Notes: a model not told the origin generated them from the letters alone. Positions 45,512 to 57,791 are shown, counted from the stretch's first letter. The stretch: 64,000 nt of DNA from Bactericera cockerelli (GCA_024516035.1 CM044958.1:46511205-46575204), one strand, 5' to 3'. Translations and numbers: made by a program.

Positions 45512-45939
45512 GTCAAAGTTAAAATTTTTAGTTGAAAATTCACATTGAAATCTGTGCTTCAGAACGAACCAACTTTTTCACTTAATTTGGGTGGAGACCA
45601 TCACTCCCCACAGCTGCAGCCACAAGGTGGTTTTAACAACAACAACAACAACAAAAATGACGCGAAAAAAAAGTCTCTCCCTGCATTCGCCATGGAATTA
45701 AAGTGTTAACTATTAGGTTCAATCAAAACAATCTCATCTCAATCACGATTCCTGACGGGACTACTCATGTTGATTTAAATTGTTCACGACTCTCAACTCC
45801 TTCCATCTGTTATGACGCACCATGTCAGTCAATGTGGAATCGTTTGTCAGTCAATGTGCTGGCGGCAGAAGTAGTCTTGAAAAAATCTTTTCTCTTGCAC
45901 ATCTAGAACCTTCACACTATAATTAATTAAGAAATTCGG
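45512..45939. other. No feature recognised
   Basis: A short (aac)n run near 45640-45655; otherwise nothing. Confidence 0.4.
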
Positions 45940-46310
45940 AGCAAAAAAATATTTTTTTCTTTCAAAAACGAACACAATACTTCCGATTTCTAATATTACA
46001 AATTTAATGAAGTAAAAAGTTATCAGTTTTGTGTTAATGACCATGACTGTGATTGATATCACAATCAATCAAACTTGCTTTACTAAATCTATGTTAAATT
46101 TGGGACTGGAACCACCAACCTCCGGTTACGAGTCTAATGAGTCCCAGGATTCTAGCAATAAGCCCAAGACGTATTATTAATATTATTATGTGGTCAAAAT
46201 CCCAGATCGAAGGATACCTTGTCCTGTCCCGGCTGGGTTTCGAATCTGCGACCTGTGGATTACTAGATATTCACCTTGACAATTGAGCTAGCGGGACAGA
46301 GCTACTGGGA
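45940..46310. repeat. Family K, E and C fragments in series
   Basis: 45940-46015 is family K ('cacaatacttccgatttcta'). 46020-46130 is a family E piece. 46133-46310 is a reversed family C ('ggtttcgaatctgcgacct'). Confidence 0.55.
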
Positions 46311-47800
46311 TAGGAAATCATAAAATTTTAATTGAGGTATAATGAAATGTAGTACCTATAGACATTTTAAACGAAAATTTTAAACGTCATGCCATTACCT
46401 ATACCTAAGTCTATAAAAATTCCATAATAAATTTATAATGAGTTACTCTGTCATCGGATGTTGTTATAATATTATTATGAATCTAAGTTGTTATATTATT
46501 AGTAAGGTTTTTTATTTTATATATTTTAATATGTTGGCGATTTTGTTTAAAATTTTAAATGGATGCGACATCCGTAAAAAAAAAAAAAAAAAAAACAAAC
46601 ATGTACCTGGAAAACAAAATATATTAGAACTGTGTGCCAAACTTTGCCATGCGTTATTTAGAGCAAAAAAAAAAAATCATCTCCACCAAACGTGAGAAAT
46701 AACAATTTGCTTCAAATAATTTGCCCAGCAAATTGCAATATGTGAAAATTGAATTGGTTACGTTTGGGTGATTTTCCGTGTGCATCCAGAATTTCCACAA
46801 TCTAATGGGAAAATTAATAGGAGGCAACCTGGAAAATTCCCTTGGTTAAATTTAGTTGGTGTCGGTAATTTAGATCTCCTGACAGGATGTGCACAGTATG
46901 AAAATTGCGAAATTTTCCTATGAAAAAAATATATTATTAGTGGTGCTAGATTTGTGTTTATGACATGACGACATAGGTCATGGGCTGTCTATTAAAGCTA
47001 AATTATCTGAATCTTCCAACACTAGATTCAACTAGCACTTTTCAAAAAAACATAATTATGCTTAACGTACATCTCTCAGCAGGATGCATACAATATGAAA
47101 GTTGTGAAATTTTCCTATACATAATTATAAGGAAATCTGTATGAAGCATTTTTTGCACAGAATGATGTGGGTATCTACATAATTATTATCTATTATGTAT
47201 ACAGGGTGTCCAGTTTTTATTTTTAGAAAATTTCAGAATCAACTCCAGGAGACACTCTAAGACTAAAATAATCTTAGGTAAATTTTAGATTTTTTTTTTT
47301 AAAAAAATCTGGTGTAAACACCACACGACTTTCCTTACCCCATTAGGAATTAGAACAGGACCATAAGCCACTGGTAACTCAAAGGTAACAGTTCGATTAA
47401 AAGCAATGTCAAATTCGTAATCAGCACCCCAAAATCTTTGGATTTGATATGTCACAAACCCCATCTACAATAAATAATAAAAAAAGTTGACCTAATGGGG
47501 GATATGTCACAACTCACAACCCCCATCTACGATAAATAATAAAAAGAGTTGGTCTTATGGGGACCCTCGAAAAAGCCGCTAAATTGGGGCCGGCTTCCAA
47601 AAAGTTCAAGATATCAAAAAAATGATCAGGATACTCGTAGACCCCTATTCTTTAAAAAAAAAAAAAAATGTTGTTGTCTAAAAAAAAATGTATCTAACCA
47701 ATTCAAAGAAACGGCCCTCTCGGCCCTTTTTCGCGGCCCTGCGGCCGCAGATTGCGGTTAATTTCAACCAAAAGTTTCGTGGTTCACACACACACACACA
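46311..47800. other. No gene; short local duplications
   Basis: Pairs of similar phrases occur at ~46880 and ~47080 ('gaaattttcctat') and at ~47460 and ~47515 ('ccccatctac.ataaataata'). A-runs at ~46578 and ~47655. Confidence 0.4.
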
Positions 47801-47801
47801 C

Positions 47802-47990
47802 ACAGAATTAAATTTAAGGTTATCCAGACACCCCCTGAACTCAGGGTATAGTGTTTTTTCACGTTTAAGTTCACACACTCACTAAGGGCCGAATTATAAA
47901 ACAGGATTAAATTAAAGGTTATCCAGACACCCCCTGAACTCAGGCTATAGTGTTTTTTCACCATAATGTTGTTCACACACTCAAGCAGTT
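47802..47990. repeat. Tandem duplication of a family J-like segment
   Basis: About 75 bases with 'ggttatccagacacccc' and 'ctatagtgttttttcac' occur at 47818-47862 and 47918-47962, with 'gggccgaattataaaacagg' between. Confidence 0.65.
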
Positions 47991-48624
47991 GCTGTACTCT
48001 ACCGTAGCTAGCCTGGTCCATGGCTCGCCAAGTTCTGAGGCTTCTGATTTACAGTCAAGAACATGCCGACGTCAGCTTAGGGGGGGAGGGGGACCACTGG
48101 AGAGCTTGCAGGGGCTAGGTCACCCATCATTGCAAGGATGCCGTCCGGACAGTCGGATATTCAGTCTTCTATTCGGTCGGTCGCACAAGAATTTGAATAC
48201 AAAGAGAATTTTTTGACTGTGTTTTGTTACAATAATTTTGAGAACTTTGATTGTGATATTATATTCAGATTTTCTTTTATGATAAATGAAATCTGACCAA
48301 AATCCAAAATGTTTTTCTTTCCAAATTTTATCAGGTAGTTTTTTTTTGGCTAGCTGTAGGTGTAGGTACTTCTTTTTCTAACTTCGAGTTCTATTAAGTG
48401 TGGGAATTCATTTAATTGATTTTATTTTCATAAATAAAAGTGCAGAAAGTCTTTTTCCTACAGGAAGGTTTCCGAAATATTACTCACTTTTGGTATCTAG
48501 TTGTTTAATATGAGTTGTTCCACCGGTAATTTTACCCAAAATGAGTTTTCAAATATTATACCTATCAATGATAACCCCTCAAATTCAAACAAAAACGACG
48601 GTCAAAACCATACGATTTAGCTTA
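47991..48624. other. No gene recognised; GC-richer patch
   Basis: 48010-48190 is GC-richer than its flanks and holds part of an 88-codon frame (47950-48216), but shows no known domain or splice context. Confidence 0.35.
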
Positions 48625-48845
48625 GAACAATAATAATAATAATAATAATATCGCCTTATTTATACTGCCCGATTAGGACTATTACGTCCCATTATTCCAG
48701 CAGTAAGCCCAAGACGTATTATTATGTGGTAAAAATCCCAAATGGGAGGATAACTTGTCATGTCTCGGCTGGGTTTCGAACCCGCGACATCTTGAATCTC
48801 TGGATTCACAGAGTGCCGCCTTTACCACTGAGCTACCACAATAAA
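48625..48845 (-). mobile_element. tRNA-derived SINE, family C
   Basis: (aat)n tail, then 'atcgccttatttatactgcc', 'aatcccaaatgggaggataa' and the head complement 'gggtttcgaacccgcgac', ending 'accactgagctacca'. Confidence 0.75.
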
Positions 48846-49104
48846 CATGCAAAGACAAAGCGTATTTCTCTGTCCTCGGCAACATTTACAATCTTCCACA
48901 ACATTTACAACAATTCACAACATATAAGTTACGCAAAGTTTCTTTCAATTTTTAATTCGCTAAACATGCAATATCTGTGTTTTTGCATATTTCTCCCGTT
49001 TCTCCGATAGACAATACACAATATTGATATCATCCCCTCTGTAAAATTTTAATCACATAGTTTTTCTTCCATCATCAGGGCCGAAAATAGAGATCAATAC
49101 CACT

Positions 49105-49275
49105 GGTATTGTCGAGTGGTTAAGGCGCTAGTCTGGTAATCCAGGTAGCGTGGCTTTCCGATGGTTCGAATCCCAACCCGTGCATGAATTTTTCCTCATT
49201 TGTTTGAGATCAAGACCACTTAATAGTTTTTACGAAACAACTGCTGGAATAAAAAGAGTCTATTATTTATTTATT
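49105..49275 (+). mobile_element. tRNA-derived SINE, family B
   Basis: 'ttgtcgagtggttaaggcgc', 'atggttcgaatcccaacc', 'gcatgaatttttcctcattt', with a changed tail. Confidence 0.65.
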
Positions 49276-49369
49276 ATGAACGCAGCGTGTAGTTTGAGAA
49301 TACGGCCATGCCTCAGATTCATTAAGTGTTAAAACGTTCAAAAAATGTTTAACCACTTTTTCGAGCTTT

Positions 49370-49683
49370 TTTTTGTTGCTTTCAACTACATGGTCATATC
49401 ACAACGGGAGTTTTACCCATCATTCGCTGGGCAAACAACCCATCAGTTACTTCATTAAATTAATCTCACCCAGCCTGTGTGGGGCCAGGAAAAGCCAGCA
49501 GATCGAGGATTGCCATTATGACTTATTATTATGTGGTGATATTCTCAAATAAATGAGGGGAAATTCAAGTTTCTGCAAAAAGATCCTTTAACTTGCATTT
49601 AACTTGCATGCATTGGGTGGGATTCGATCCCTAAGCTACCTGGATTACCAGACTAGCGCGTTAACCACTTGACTACAAGGGCT
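49370..49683 (-). mobile_element. Family D (5S-type) tail followed by SINE family B
   Basis: 49370-49516 is the reversed family D tail and body. 49525-49683 is a reversed family B ('gggtgggattcgatcccta', 'taaccacttgactacaagg'). Confidence 0.6.
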
Positions 49684-50672
49684 ACCGAAGAAGCAAAACC
49701 TCAGAAATACCTGGCCTGATGGCTCACACCCTCGCTGTAATATTTTTATTGCTCCACAAAGTTTTGCTAGACGTTCACCACACTCACGTGAGGCTTGTAA
49801 TAAAATTACCTGCTTTATTTTTTGACTCGCAATATTTACAACTTGTTATTTTTACTAGTAATATTAAATATTATTCTATGTTCACTACGTGGAATGAAGA
49901 AGAGTGAGTTGAGTGAGACAAAGGTTTTTCATTTCTTTTATGAGGTTTCGTGACGTTTGTTTTATCGCAAAGGTTTCCTCGCCTTTCAAAGTTAATTTTT
50001 GAATGACTTTTATTAGATTTTGAAAATTACTGCTTGCTTCGGCTTCGATTGGCGCTACTATAATGAGTAGTTCGTGTATATTATTTTATCTATTTACATA
50101 TCTATCTTCTTATCTAGTCAGAATAATTATCTAAAATGTTCTTTGCTCAAACCTTTTGAAATTTGCACGCGTGGTATTTCTATCTATCTTCTTTTAACTG
50201 GATTTCAAAAGTTAAAGGGCGAAAGTTAGGTTTGATTTTGTAATTTTGTAAAAAAACAAAATGTCAGAAAACAGTTTAAATACTTAATATTAATATGATT
50301 ATTTTATCAATACACTCCCATTAAGAAAGTGCCTATTGCTTATGGCCATTGTTTGTATTTTAATTTAAACAGAATACACACACAGAAAAATCTTCCACTA
50401 TCCTCGTGCCTATTATTATCTAACTATTCAGTCTATTCACCTACATATATTATGTATGTACAATTACATACATATATGTATTTATATTTCTCATTCTATT
50501 TATACATTTGACTATCTTTTCTCATCTACCTAGGAATGTAGCCATATATTTCTTTGGTTCTAATGTCTAGTAGAGTTCCAGGAACTCCTAACTGAGGACA
50601 CTTGTCACTCGTCCGATCCAATGACACATTTCGACAGAGCCATTAGGACACTCCAGCACAATAAACAGGATA
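49684..50672. other. No feature recognised
   Basis: AT-rich, no exon or repeat family. Confidence 0.4.
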
Positions 50673-50673
50673 T

Positions 50674-50861
50674 TACAGGGTGTAACAAAAATATTCAAAT
50701 TAACACAATCTCTACAAGTTTCACAACATTCCAGAAACGGAAAAACTTGATCAGAGTTTTCCGCTCTGGCGGGGATCCGAACCCGCAACCTCCGGGTCAG
50801 CAACCGCTGCTCTTAAACACTGAGCCACGGAGGATAATGGATGATTTCGTTACACCCTGTT
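50674..50861 (-). mobile_element. Inverted-repeat element enclosing a tRNA-like sequence
   Basis: The termini 'acagggtgtaac' and 'gttacaccctgt' are exact 12 bp inverted repeats. Inside, on the minus strand, is a tRNA-like head ('cgtggctcagtgtttaag' and 'gggttcggatcccc'). Either a SINE head was captured by a MITE or a MITE inserted around it. Confidence 0.65.
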
Positions 50862-51342
50862 GTATTTACTATTTAGATTCTAGATTCTCGTCAGTAGTAT
50901 GACCTTAGAAATCTTAGTTTAAAATCAAACCAGAAAAGAAACATGCTTTGATGTCAAGTGATTTACACCGCTACTCACATCCGCATCTTGTGCCAGGATT
51001 TGTGAGTTCTCATCCCAACAAATATCTAAGCTAATCAAAATATATTAATTTATTTGTTTTCTTTTTCTTTTTTTTTTTTAGCACCCCCAAACCATTTTCC
51101 CACCGGCCACTCCTGTTAAGGACAGCCTGTGGTAGGATAGTCTAGGCTATAATAGATAACAAACATGTTACTTCCTTCAAATAGAGATCAAGTTCATATT
51201 AATAAGATGATAATTTGAACAGTAATCCACACAGGCGGAGGAAGGTCTGCACTGATATGGCCTTTCAATAAGGTCACTTTACATGTGACTGATGTGAGAT
51301 TCCACTTTCCTAGTCAAGGTTTTTCCTGCATCACGTTTTAAC
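50862..51342. other. No feature recognised
   Basis: Nothing identified. Confidence 0.4.
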
Positions 51343-51404
51343 CCAGATGGGGCTGACGTCCTTCCAGAAGGACGTCCTTCTGGAAGGAAGTCAGCCCCAT
51401 CTGG
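51343..51404. repeat. 30 bp near-perfect hairpin
   Basis: Arms 51343-51372 and 51375-51404 are complementary with one mismatch and a 2-base loop. The arm begins 'ccagatggggctgac'. Confidence 0.85.
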
Positions 51405-51624
51405 TGAAAGGTACTACGTTGTGGAATTTTTCTAATTAATTCAGCTTGTTGAGGTTAGTTGGCGACACCTTAAGCTCTTTGTTTTGAGTCCGAGTGATAA
51501 GTTGACAGCACTTATTTTGATTCAGGACTCAATTTATATCACTCCGAAAAAATAAAACAAAAAATTTCACCGCGTTATCTGGGTTAATAAAGGCTAATGA
51601 TATTGAGTGGTGTACGCCTGCGAC

Positions 51625-51835
51625 CGTGGCGTAACGGTTGTGACTCCTGCCCGTAGTCCGGAGATCCTGAGTTCGATTCGCGGTTAGAACAGTCTTTTCA
51701 CACGGAAAATTCTGTTCCACACGGAAAATTCTGTTCCCTCCGAACACGTGAGGCTAGCATTTCCGACACTACTCAAGCTGGGTGAGGTTAATGTGGGTAG
51801 CTGGTACAATTCCCAGCGAATGGAAGGTAAATTGT
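51625..51835 (+). mobile_element. tRNA-derived SINE, family F
   Basis: 'gaccgtggcgtaacggttgt', 'gagttcgattcgcgg', a small duplication of 'cacacggaaaattctgttcc', and the 'ctgggtgaggttaatgtggg' block. Confidence 0.7.
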
Positions 51836-51837
51836 CA

Positions 51838-52160
51838 TCTACAACACCAAACCACAAGCGCTGCTGTATGTCTGTCGCTTATACCATTACACAAACATTC
51901 CGTTGAAAATATACATCCACACACACGATATACACACATTCCACTCAACTAAAAACTGAACAAGTCCTACACAAAACTTATCACTTCAAATTGTATTCCT
52001 ATACAACACCATAAGACAAAGACTGCTGTATCCCAATACCCAAACATGATGGTGAAAATAAACATCCACAGACACGATATAGACTCATTTGACGCATCTA
52101 AAAACAACTTGAACACAAATCATAAACTCATCACTTCAAAAAAATTGCCTTGTACATTAC
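51838..52160 (+). repeat. Diverged ~160 bp tandem duplication
   Basis: 'acaacaccaaaccacaag', 'gctgtatg', 'acatccacacacacgatata' and 'cttatcacttcaaa' recur in the same order about 160 bases later. Confidence 0.6.
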
Positions 52161-52269
52161 CACAACACAAATATGACTCGTACATTACTTAACATCCTTC
52201 ATTACAAAAATGATGTTGAAAAAAAAAACAAAAAAAAACACCATGAATCTTTTTTCTTGAAAAAAAAAA

Positions 52270-52480
52270 AAAACACGATGTTGCCTGAGGTTCGTGACGA
52301 CAAAACTTCTGCCAGCTCGCGTGCCAGCCTCAAGTATTGTCAGCTGTCGAGGCGGCTGGGCGGGGGAATCGAAACTTCGAAATAGAATATTAGCAAAGTG
52401 ATCATCTTCTCTAGCGGCACGCTGAGTATAAGAATCAGGTGCAATTCGATACGGCGCGCGGCGCACCAATTAAAAGTTCT
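52270..52480. other. GC-rich patch upstream of TTLL5, unassigned
   Basis: About 200 bases rich in CpG ('tcgaggcggctgggcggggg', 'atacggcgcgcggcgc'). It could be a promoter or a first exon of TTLL5, but I see no convincing start codon followed by a donor. Confidence 0.3.
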
Positions 52481-52856
52481 TCACTAATTTTTAGAGGCGG
52501 GAAAGTATCGCCTTTGTTTTGCTATTAGTTTCTTTGTAAATTGAGCTATTACATGAAAACTTTCTCGCGAAAACGAAAAGTTTGAAGCGAAAATTTGCAC
52601 GAAATTCTCCGTACTTGATGTACCTATCTGGAAATGAAAATATTAAGTTGGAGGTTTTAAAATAGGAGCAAAAACAAGTGTAGATTTTTAACCAGAAAAA
52701 CCTGATGCGTACTTTTAATTTATTTGTTTTTTGGTAAATTTTCTCAAATGCTTAAGTATGTGTACATCAAAATATTTTTTGATGAATAAAAAAAAATTAG
52801 ATAAAAAATCTTTTGTTCAGGTTCAGAGGAGCGTTTTTAAACTTAATATTTGTAGG
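52481..52856. other. No feature recognised
   Basis: AT-rich. Confidence 0.4.
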
Positions 52857-53005
52857 TCAAATTTATTACTTCTTACTCTAGATCAAAATATCTGACTTCT
52901 CTATCAAGATCAAAATATTTTATTTCTTATTCTAGATCAAAATATCTTACTTCTCTCTCCAGATCAAAATATCTCATTTCCTATTCTAGGTCAAAATATC
53001 TTATT
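52857..53005 (+). repeat. ~28 bp repeat of pyrimidine tract plus AG, about 5 copies
   Basis: Units such as 'cttctctctccagatcaaaa' and 'ttcttattctagatcaaaa' repeat. Each looks like a 3' splice site (pyrimidines, then YAG) followed by the same AT-rich string. Confidence 0.65.
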
Positions 53006-54366
53006 TCCGTTTCAAAATGAAGAACTCGTGCACACGTCTCGGATTTCCTTATTTCTGTGGCATGTCTCAGCAGGGTTCCCACATTCTGGGCCATCAAATA
53101 ATTTGACGAGGAAAACAATCATTCAATGTCAGTGAAACTGGGTATCCTAAAAACCATGCTCTTTTGTATGTCAAGATTAAATAATGTTAGAACGAGAAAA
53201 CAAAAGTTGAATGGGTGGAAAGAAAATTTAGCATACATCGGTTGTATCTAGTTGAGAGTCGGATTTTTGTTTGTTTGTTTTTTTTTTTTTTGTATACCTA
53301 CTGGTTGTTTCATTTGAGAGGTCCTAATAGTAAAGTTTATTATTAAAATATAATAATTATAAATAAGTACGCGGTGTAGAAGGTTATATTTACGGGAATT
53401 GCTATATTTACAATGTCAAATGTCAAAAAAAAATAGACAAGTTAGTATAAACAATGTCACTTAAAATAACATTTAGTGTCGTGGTTGCCTGCTCGAATCA
53501 TTCTATTTAGAGGCGAGAAATGTGCTTAGTTAATGGGACATGTTGTTGATTAAAATAAGTTATTTTCTCCTATGGCAGTCGAATTCGTAATAATTTGATA
53601 ATTATTCGTCAGTGCCAAAGTTGATTTTTTTTTATTAATCAAGCACATTTATAAATTTATTTTTATGTGTAGGTTTGTAGATTTAGTTCGATAAATGGTA
53701 CTTTTCCGTACATCCTGTATCATATCAAACTACAATGTAGAAAACAAAATCATGATAAAGTATAGACAAGTTCAGTAGGCTTTCTTCTTCTATTCGTGTC
53801 ATTTCTCTCTCTCTCTGATTATCTCTCGTGTTCCAATTACCCCCTCGGTTCCCTACATATTCAAATTACCTCTCCTCCCCTATCGCACACATTTTCCCTA
53901 TTTTCAGTCCATTAAACCCGCATTGAATTATCTTGTCAATGAAAAATTTGATACCTAGACACTTTCGGATTAGCTTTCCTGATAAAATGAACGACAGCTT
54001 TCACGAAAAGTTCAGGGCTGATTGTAAAATATGAGATTTATAGAAATCGAGGCCGGTTTAAAGAATTTGCATCTCAATCACAACTTTTGAATGATCTCAA
54101 TATGTGAAAAAGGAGAAGTTCAGTTTAACCTGGATATAAGAGAACTCAAGGGACGGGAATTTTTTTCTCTTGTGCCCAGGTTTCTCTTATGAAAAGGTTA
54201 ATTTCAAATTACTCTTTGAGAGAGAGAAATTTGACCTGGAAATTATTCTCTTATATCCAGTTCTTTTATATATCGCGGTTTGACTTGATCACATTTTTAT
54301 TTTTGTTGCTATTGTTGTTGGTGTTATTATTATTGTTGATAACAACTGCTCCCTTATCTGTTTCAG
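53006..54366. other. No exon seen; putative TTLL5 upstream intron
   Basis: A long AT-rich stretch. Near 54128-54262 are inverted pieces 'acctggatataagagaac' and 'attctcttatatccag'. The latter's context ('gacctggaaattattctc') resembles part of the 70 bp unit at 472-1455. Confidence 0.4.
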
Positions 54367-54473
54367 GTGACGTCAGAGGTTGCCGACTTCAATCTGCTCT
54401 GGTCAGGTCTTCATCCTAAACCTCAGACCCTGCGATCTCTAGCCCCTCATCAGAAGGTCAACCATTTTCCTAG
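54367..54473 (+). CDS. TTLL5-like exon A
   Basis: Follows acceptor 'ctgtttcag' and ends before 'gtatgtg'. It encodes [18 protein letters not shown] and continues to KVNHFP plus two bases of a split Arg. It starts mid-gene, so an upstream exon must exist. Confidence 0.8.
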
Positions 54474-57400
54474 GTATGTGCTGAGGGTCCAATGTATAAC
54501 CTTATTGCCAAAAGTTGAATTCCAACTATAAATTTTTGGCTAAATTGCTCACACAGAAATTTTGACTCTCATGGTCCAACATTTAACTTTTTCGTCAAAA
54601 ATTTCTGCCCAAACCGAGAATTGAACTCAGGTACTCTTTACCATGAGCAGTAGTCACAACCGCTACACTACGGAGACTGGAATCGACGGATTACAATTTT
54701 ATTCTGTTCATTCTATCACTGAGTGCAACACCTTGTCTCGAAACGTTTCGAAGCATTTCTCATTGGCTCAAACATTGCTTAGCAACACTTCGCAACAAAA
54801 TTCAAGACAAAATGTTGCGAAACATCTTGAAACAAATGTTGCGCTCAAGGAGATCATTGCTCCCTTCAACACTTTGCAATAAAATTCAAGACAAATAATA
54901 ATCATTATTTATCGCCTTATTTATACTGCCCGATTAGGACTAATGAGTCCTATTATTTAAGCACAAGACGTATTATTATGTGGTCTCTGCGGAGCTAAGT
55001 CTAGATTTAGCGTACTGACTTATTAGTAATAATAATAGTTTATTTATTTATTTTCTTTATAAAGAAACATTTATACAAAGGTACTTCTCCTAAGCTTTGA
55101 AGAGCTTCTAAGAGCTTGGGTCAAAATCCCAAATGGGAGGATAACTTGTCATGTCCCGGCTGAGTTTCGAACCCGCATTTTCGACCTCTGGATTACCAGT
55201 CAGGGCGACGCTGGCTGAACCATTCTGTTCCTCCTCAGATCGTACGAGCTGACTCGCAAGGACCGGCTCTACAAGAACATAGAGAAGATGCAGCACTGCA
55301 AGGGCTTCAAGCACTTTGACTTCATCCCCTCCACCTTCGTCATGCCCGGGGACTTCAGGGAACTCACCATCAGCCACTATCGAACCCGCGGACCCTGGAT
55401 TGTGAAGCCCGTGGCGTCCTCCCGCGGCCGCGGCATCTACATTGTGGATACGGTGAGTTGTGTTCCTGTTCTGTAGGGTGGTGGACACGGTGAGGTGGTG
55501 TTCCTGTTCTGTAGGTGGTGGACACGGTGAGTTGGTGTTCCTGTTCTGTAGGGTGGTGGACACGGTGAGTTGGTGTTCCTGTTCTGTAGGGTGGTGGACA
55601 CGGTGAGTTGTGTTCCTGTTCTGTAGGTGGTGGACACGGTGAGTTGTGTTCCTGTTCTGTAGGGTGGTGGACACGGTGAGTTGGTGTTCCTGTTCTGTAG
55701 GGTGGTGGACACGGTGAGTTGGTGTTCCTGTTCTGTAGGGTGGTGGACACGGTGAGTTGTGTTCCTGTTCTGTAGGGTGGTGGACACGGTGAGTTGGTGT
55801 TCCTGTTCTGTAGGGTGGTGGACACGGTGAGTTGTGTTCCTGTTCTGTAGGGTGGTGGACACGGTGAGTTGTGTTCCTGTTCTGTAGGGTGGTGGACACG
55901 GTGAGTTGGTGTTCCTGTTCTGCAGGTTGGTGGACACGGTGAGTTGGTGTTCCTGTTCTGCAAGTTGGTGGACACGGTGAGTTGGTGTTCCTGTTCTGTA
56001 GGTTGGTGGACACGGTGAGTTGTGTTCCTGTTCTGTAGGTTGGTGGACACGGTGAGTTGGTGTTCCTGTTCTGCAGTTTGGTGGACACGGTGAGTTGGTG
56101 TTCCTGTTCTTGCAGGTTGGTGGACACGGTGAGTTGGTGTTCCTGTTCTGCAGGTTGGTGGACACGGTGAGTTGGTGTTCCTGTTCTGTAGGGTGGTGGA
56201 CACGGGTGAGTTGGTGTTCCTGTTCTGCAGGGTGGTGGACACGGTGATTTGGTGTTCCTGTTCTGCAGGTTGGTGGACACGGTGAGTTGTGTTCCTGTTC
56301 TGCAGGTTGGTGGACACGGTGATTTGATGTTCCTGTTCTGCAAGTCGGTTAACACGGTAAGATGGTGTTCCTATTTACATAGCTATCAAGCTATAGAAAC
56401 TTTACCGTAATAGTCTCCGTAACAGAGGAGCACACTAGGATTGCACGCACGGTGACCTGGGGTTCGAATCCCAGCGCAGTCGAAAGTTTTCGTCTCTGTA
56501 CTTTGGCTGTTACGGGGTCTACTCATACCTTATGAGCAAAAATAAGAATTTAGATTGGATATTCAAGGAGAAGAAAAAGTTCTGTAATTCTGCGCTACCC
56601 ACTTAATTTGTATAATAACACAAAGTAACACTTTATGACATTACTATTTCGTAAAAATTCAATCATAACAGCCATGTTGATAAGATTCTTAAGTGATTCA
56701 ATGCCTCGGCACTCAGCGGATTATGTATTCAGTATTCATCATTGCACATTGTCTACCTACTAAATTTACACGGCGCGCATATAAATGACGCAATTTATTC
56801 TTAGCACTGCAGTTTGCAGTTCAGTTCATATAATTTCCTATTTAATTGAATTATTTCACTACAACCTTTTTCTATTTTATTTTCAAACTTTGCTTCTCTC
56901 TAGATAATCATGTCTAATACTTTGTAGAAAAGTATAAATTACTCATACTATCCAGTTGGTAGCAATTTTTTTTTTTTAATCTAATTTGAATCTGTCTTAC
57001 ATGAAATTGATCTTTCGTTAATTACGAAAGATGCATTGGAAATGTGATATTTTCATTTTCATCGTATCTTCGCGAATATCTTTTACATGCAAAGTATTGT
57101 AAGCTCACAATGAGCTAAGAGGTATGTGTACCAGCTTGCCATGCGGATGCGGAAAGGCCCCGGGTTTGATCCCCAGAGCCGACAAAAATATTGTATACAA
57201 AATTTGGTACAGTTATTGTTAAGAAATAACTTCCGGTGCCCTCGTGTAGTCATACCACGAGATGAGCAAAACTGCAACACAGACAACAAGAGCTGCTACG
57301 ACAGCTGCTGGTTCATGGCTTAGAAATAATAGAAAAGGCTGTGAAACTCTCATTTTTTAAAATAATAAAATACATATTAATACAACTGAACAATATTCTA

Positions 57401-57791
57401 TGCTGTTCTACTTTATTTCTTTGCATTCCATTTTATTCTATTCTGTCCCATTCCATGCTATTCAATGTTTATTCTTATCATTATTCTCATTCTTATTCTA
57501 TCTTTTATTTTCTATTCTATTCCATAGCCGGAAGAAGTGCCTCTAGAAGAGTCAGTGGTGGTCGCCAAATACATCGACAAGCCTCTCCTTGTCTCGGGTC
57601 ACAAGTGCGATCTCCGCCTCTATGTGGTTGTGACGTCATACGACCCACTCATCATTTATATGTACGAGGAGGGACTGGTCAGGTTTGCCACGGTCAAGTA
57701 TGAGGAGGGGAGGAAACACTTGTGGAACCCCTGCATGCATCTCTGCAACTATTCCATCAACAAACACCACTCGGACTATATCAAGTAAGTG

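Noticed and set aside
52185..52469. 94-codon minus-strand frame in the GC-rich patch
   Set aside because: It ends in a poly-Phe stretch encoded by an A-run and shows no family resemblance. The patch is kept only as unassigned.
55108..56355. 415-codon minus-strand open frame with [13 protein letters not shown] repeats
   Set aside because: It lies entirely on the 36-39 bp array; the openness comes from repetition of one unit, and no start, splice or homology evidence supports a protein.
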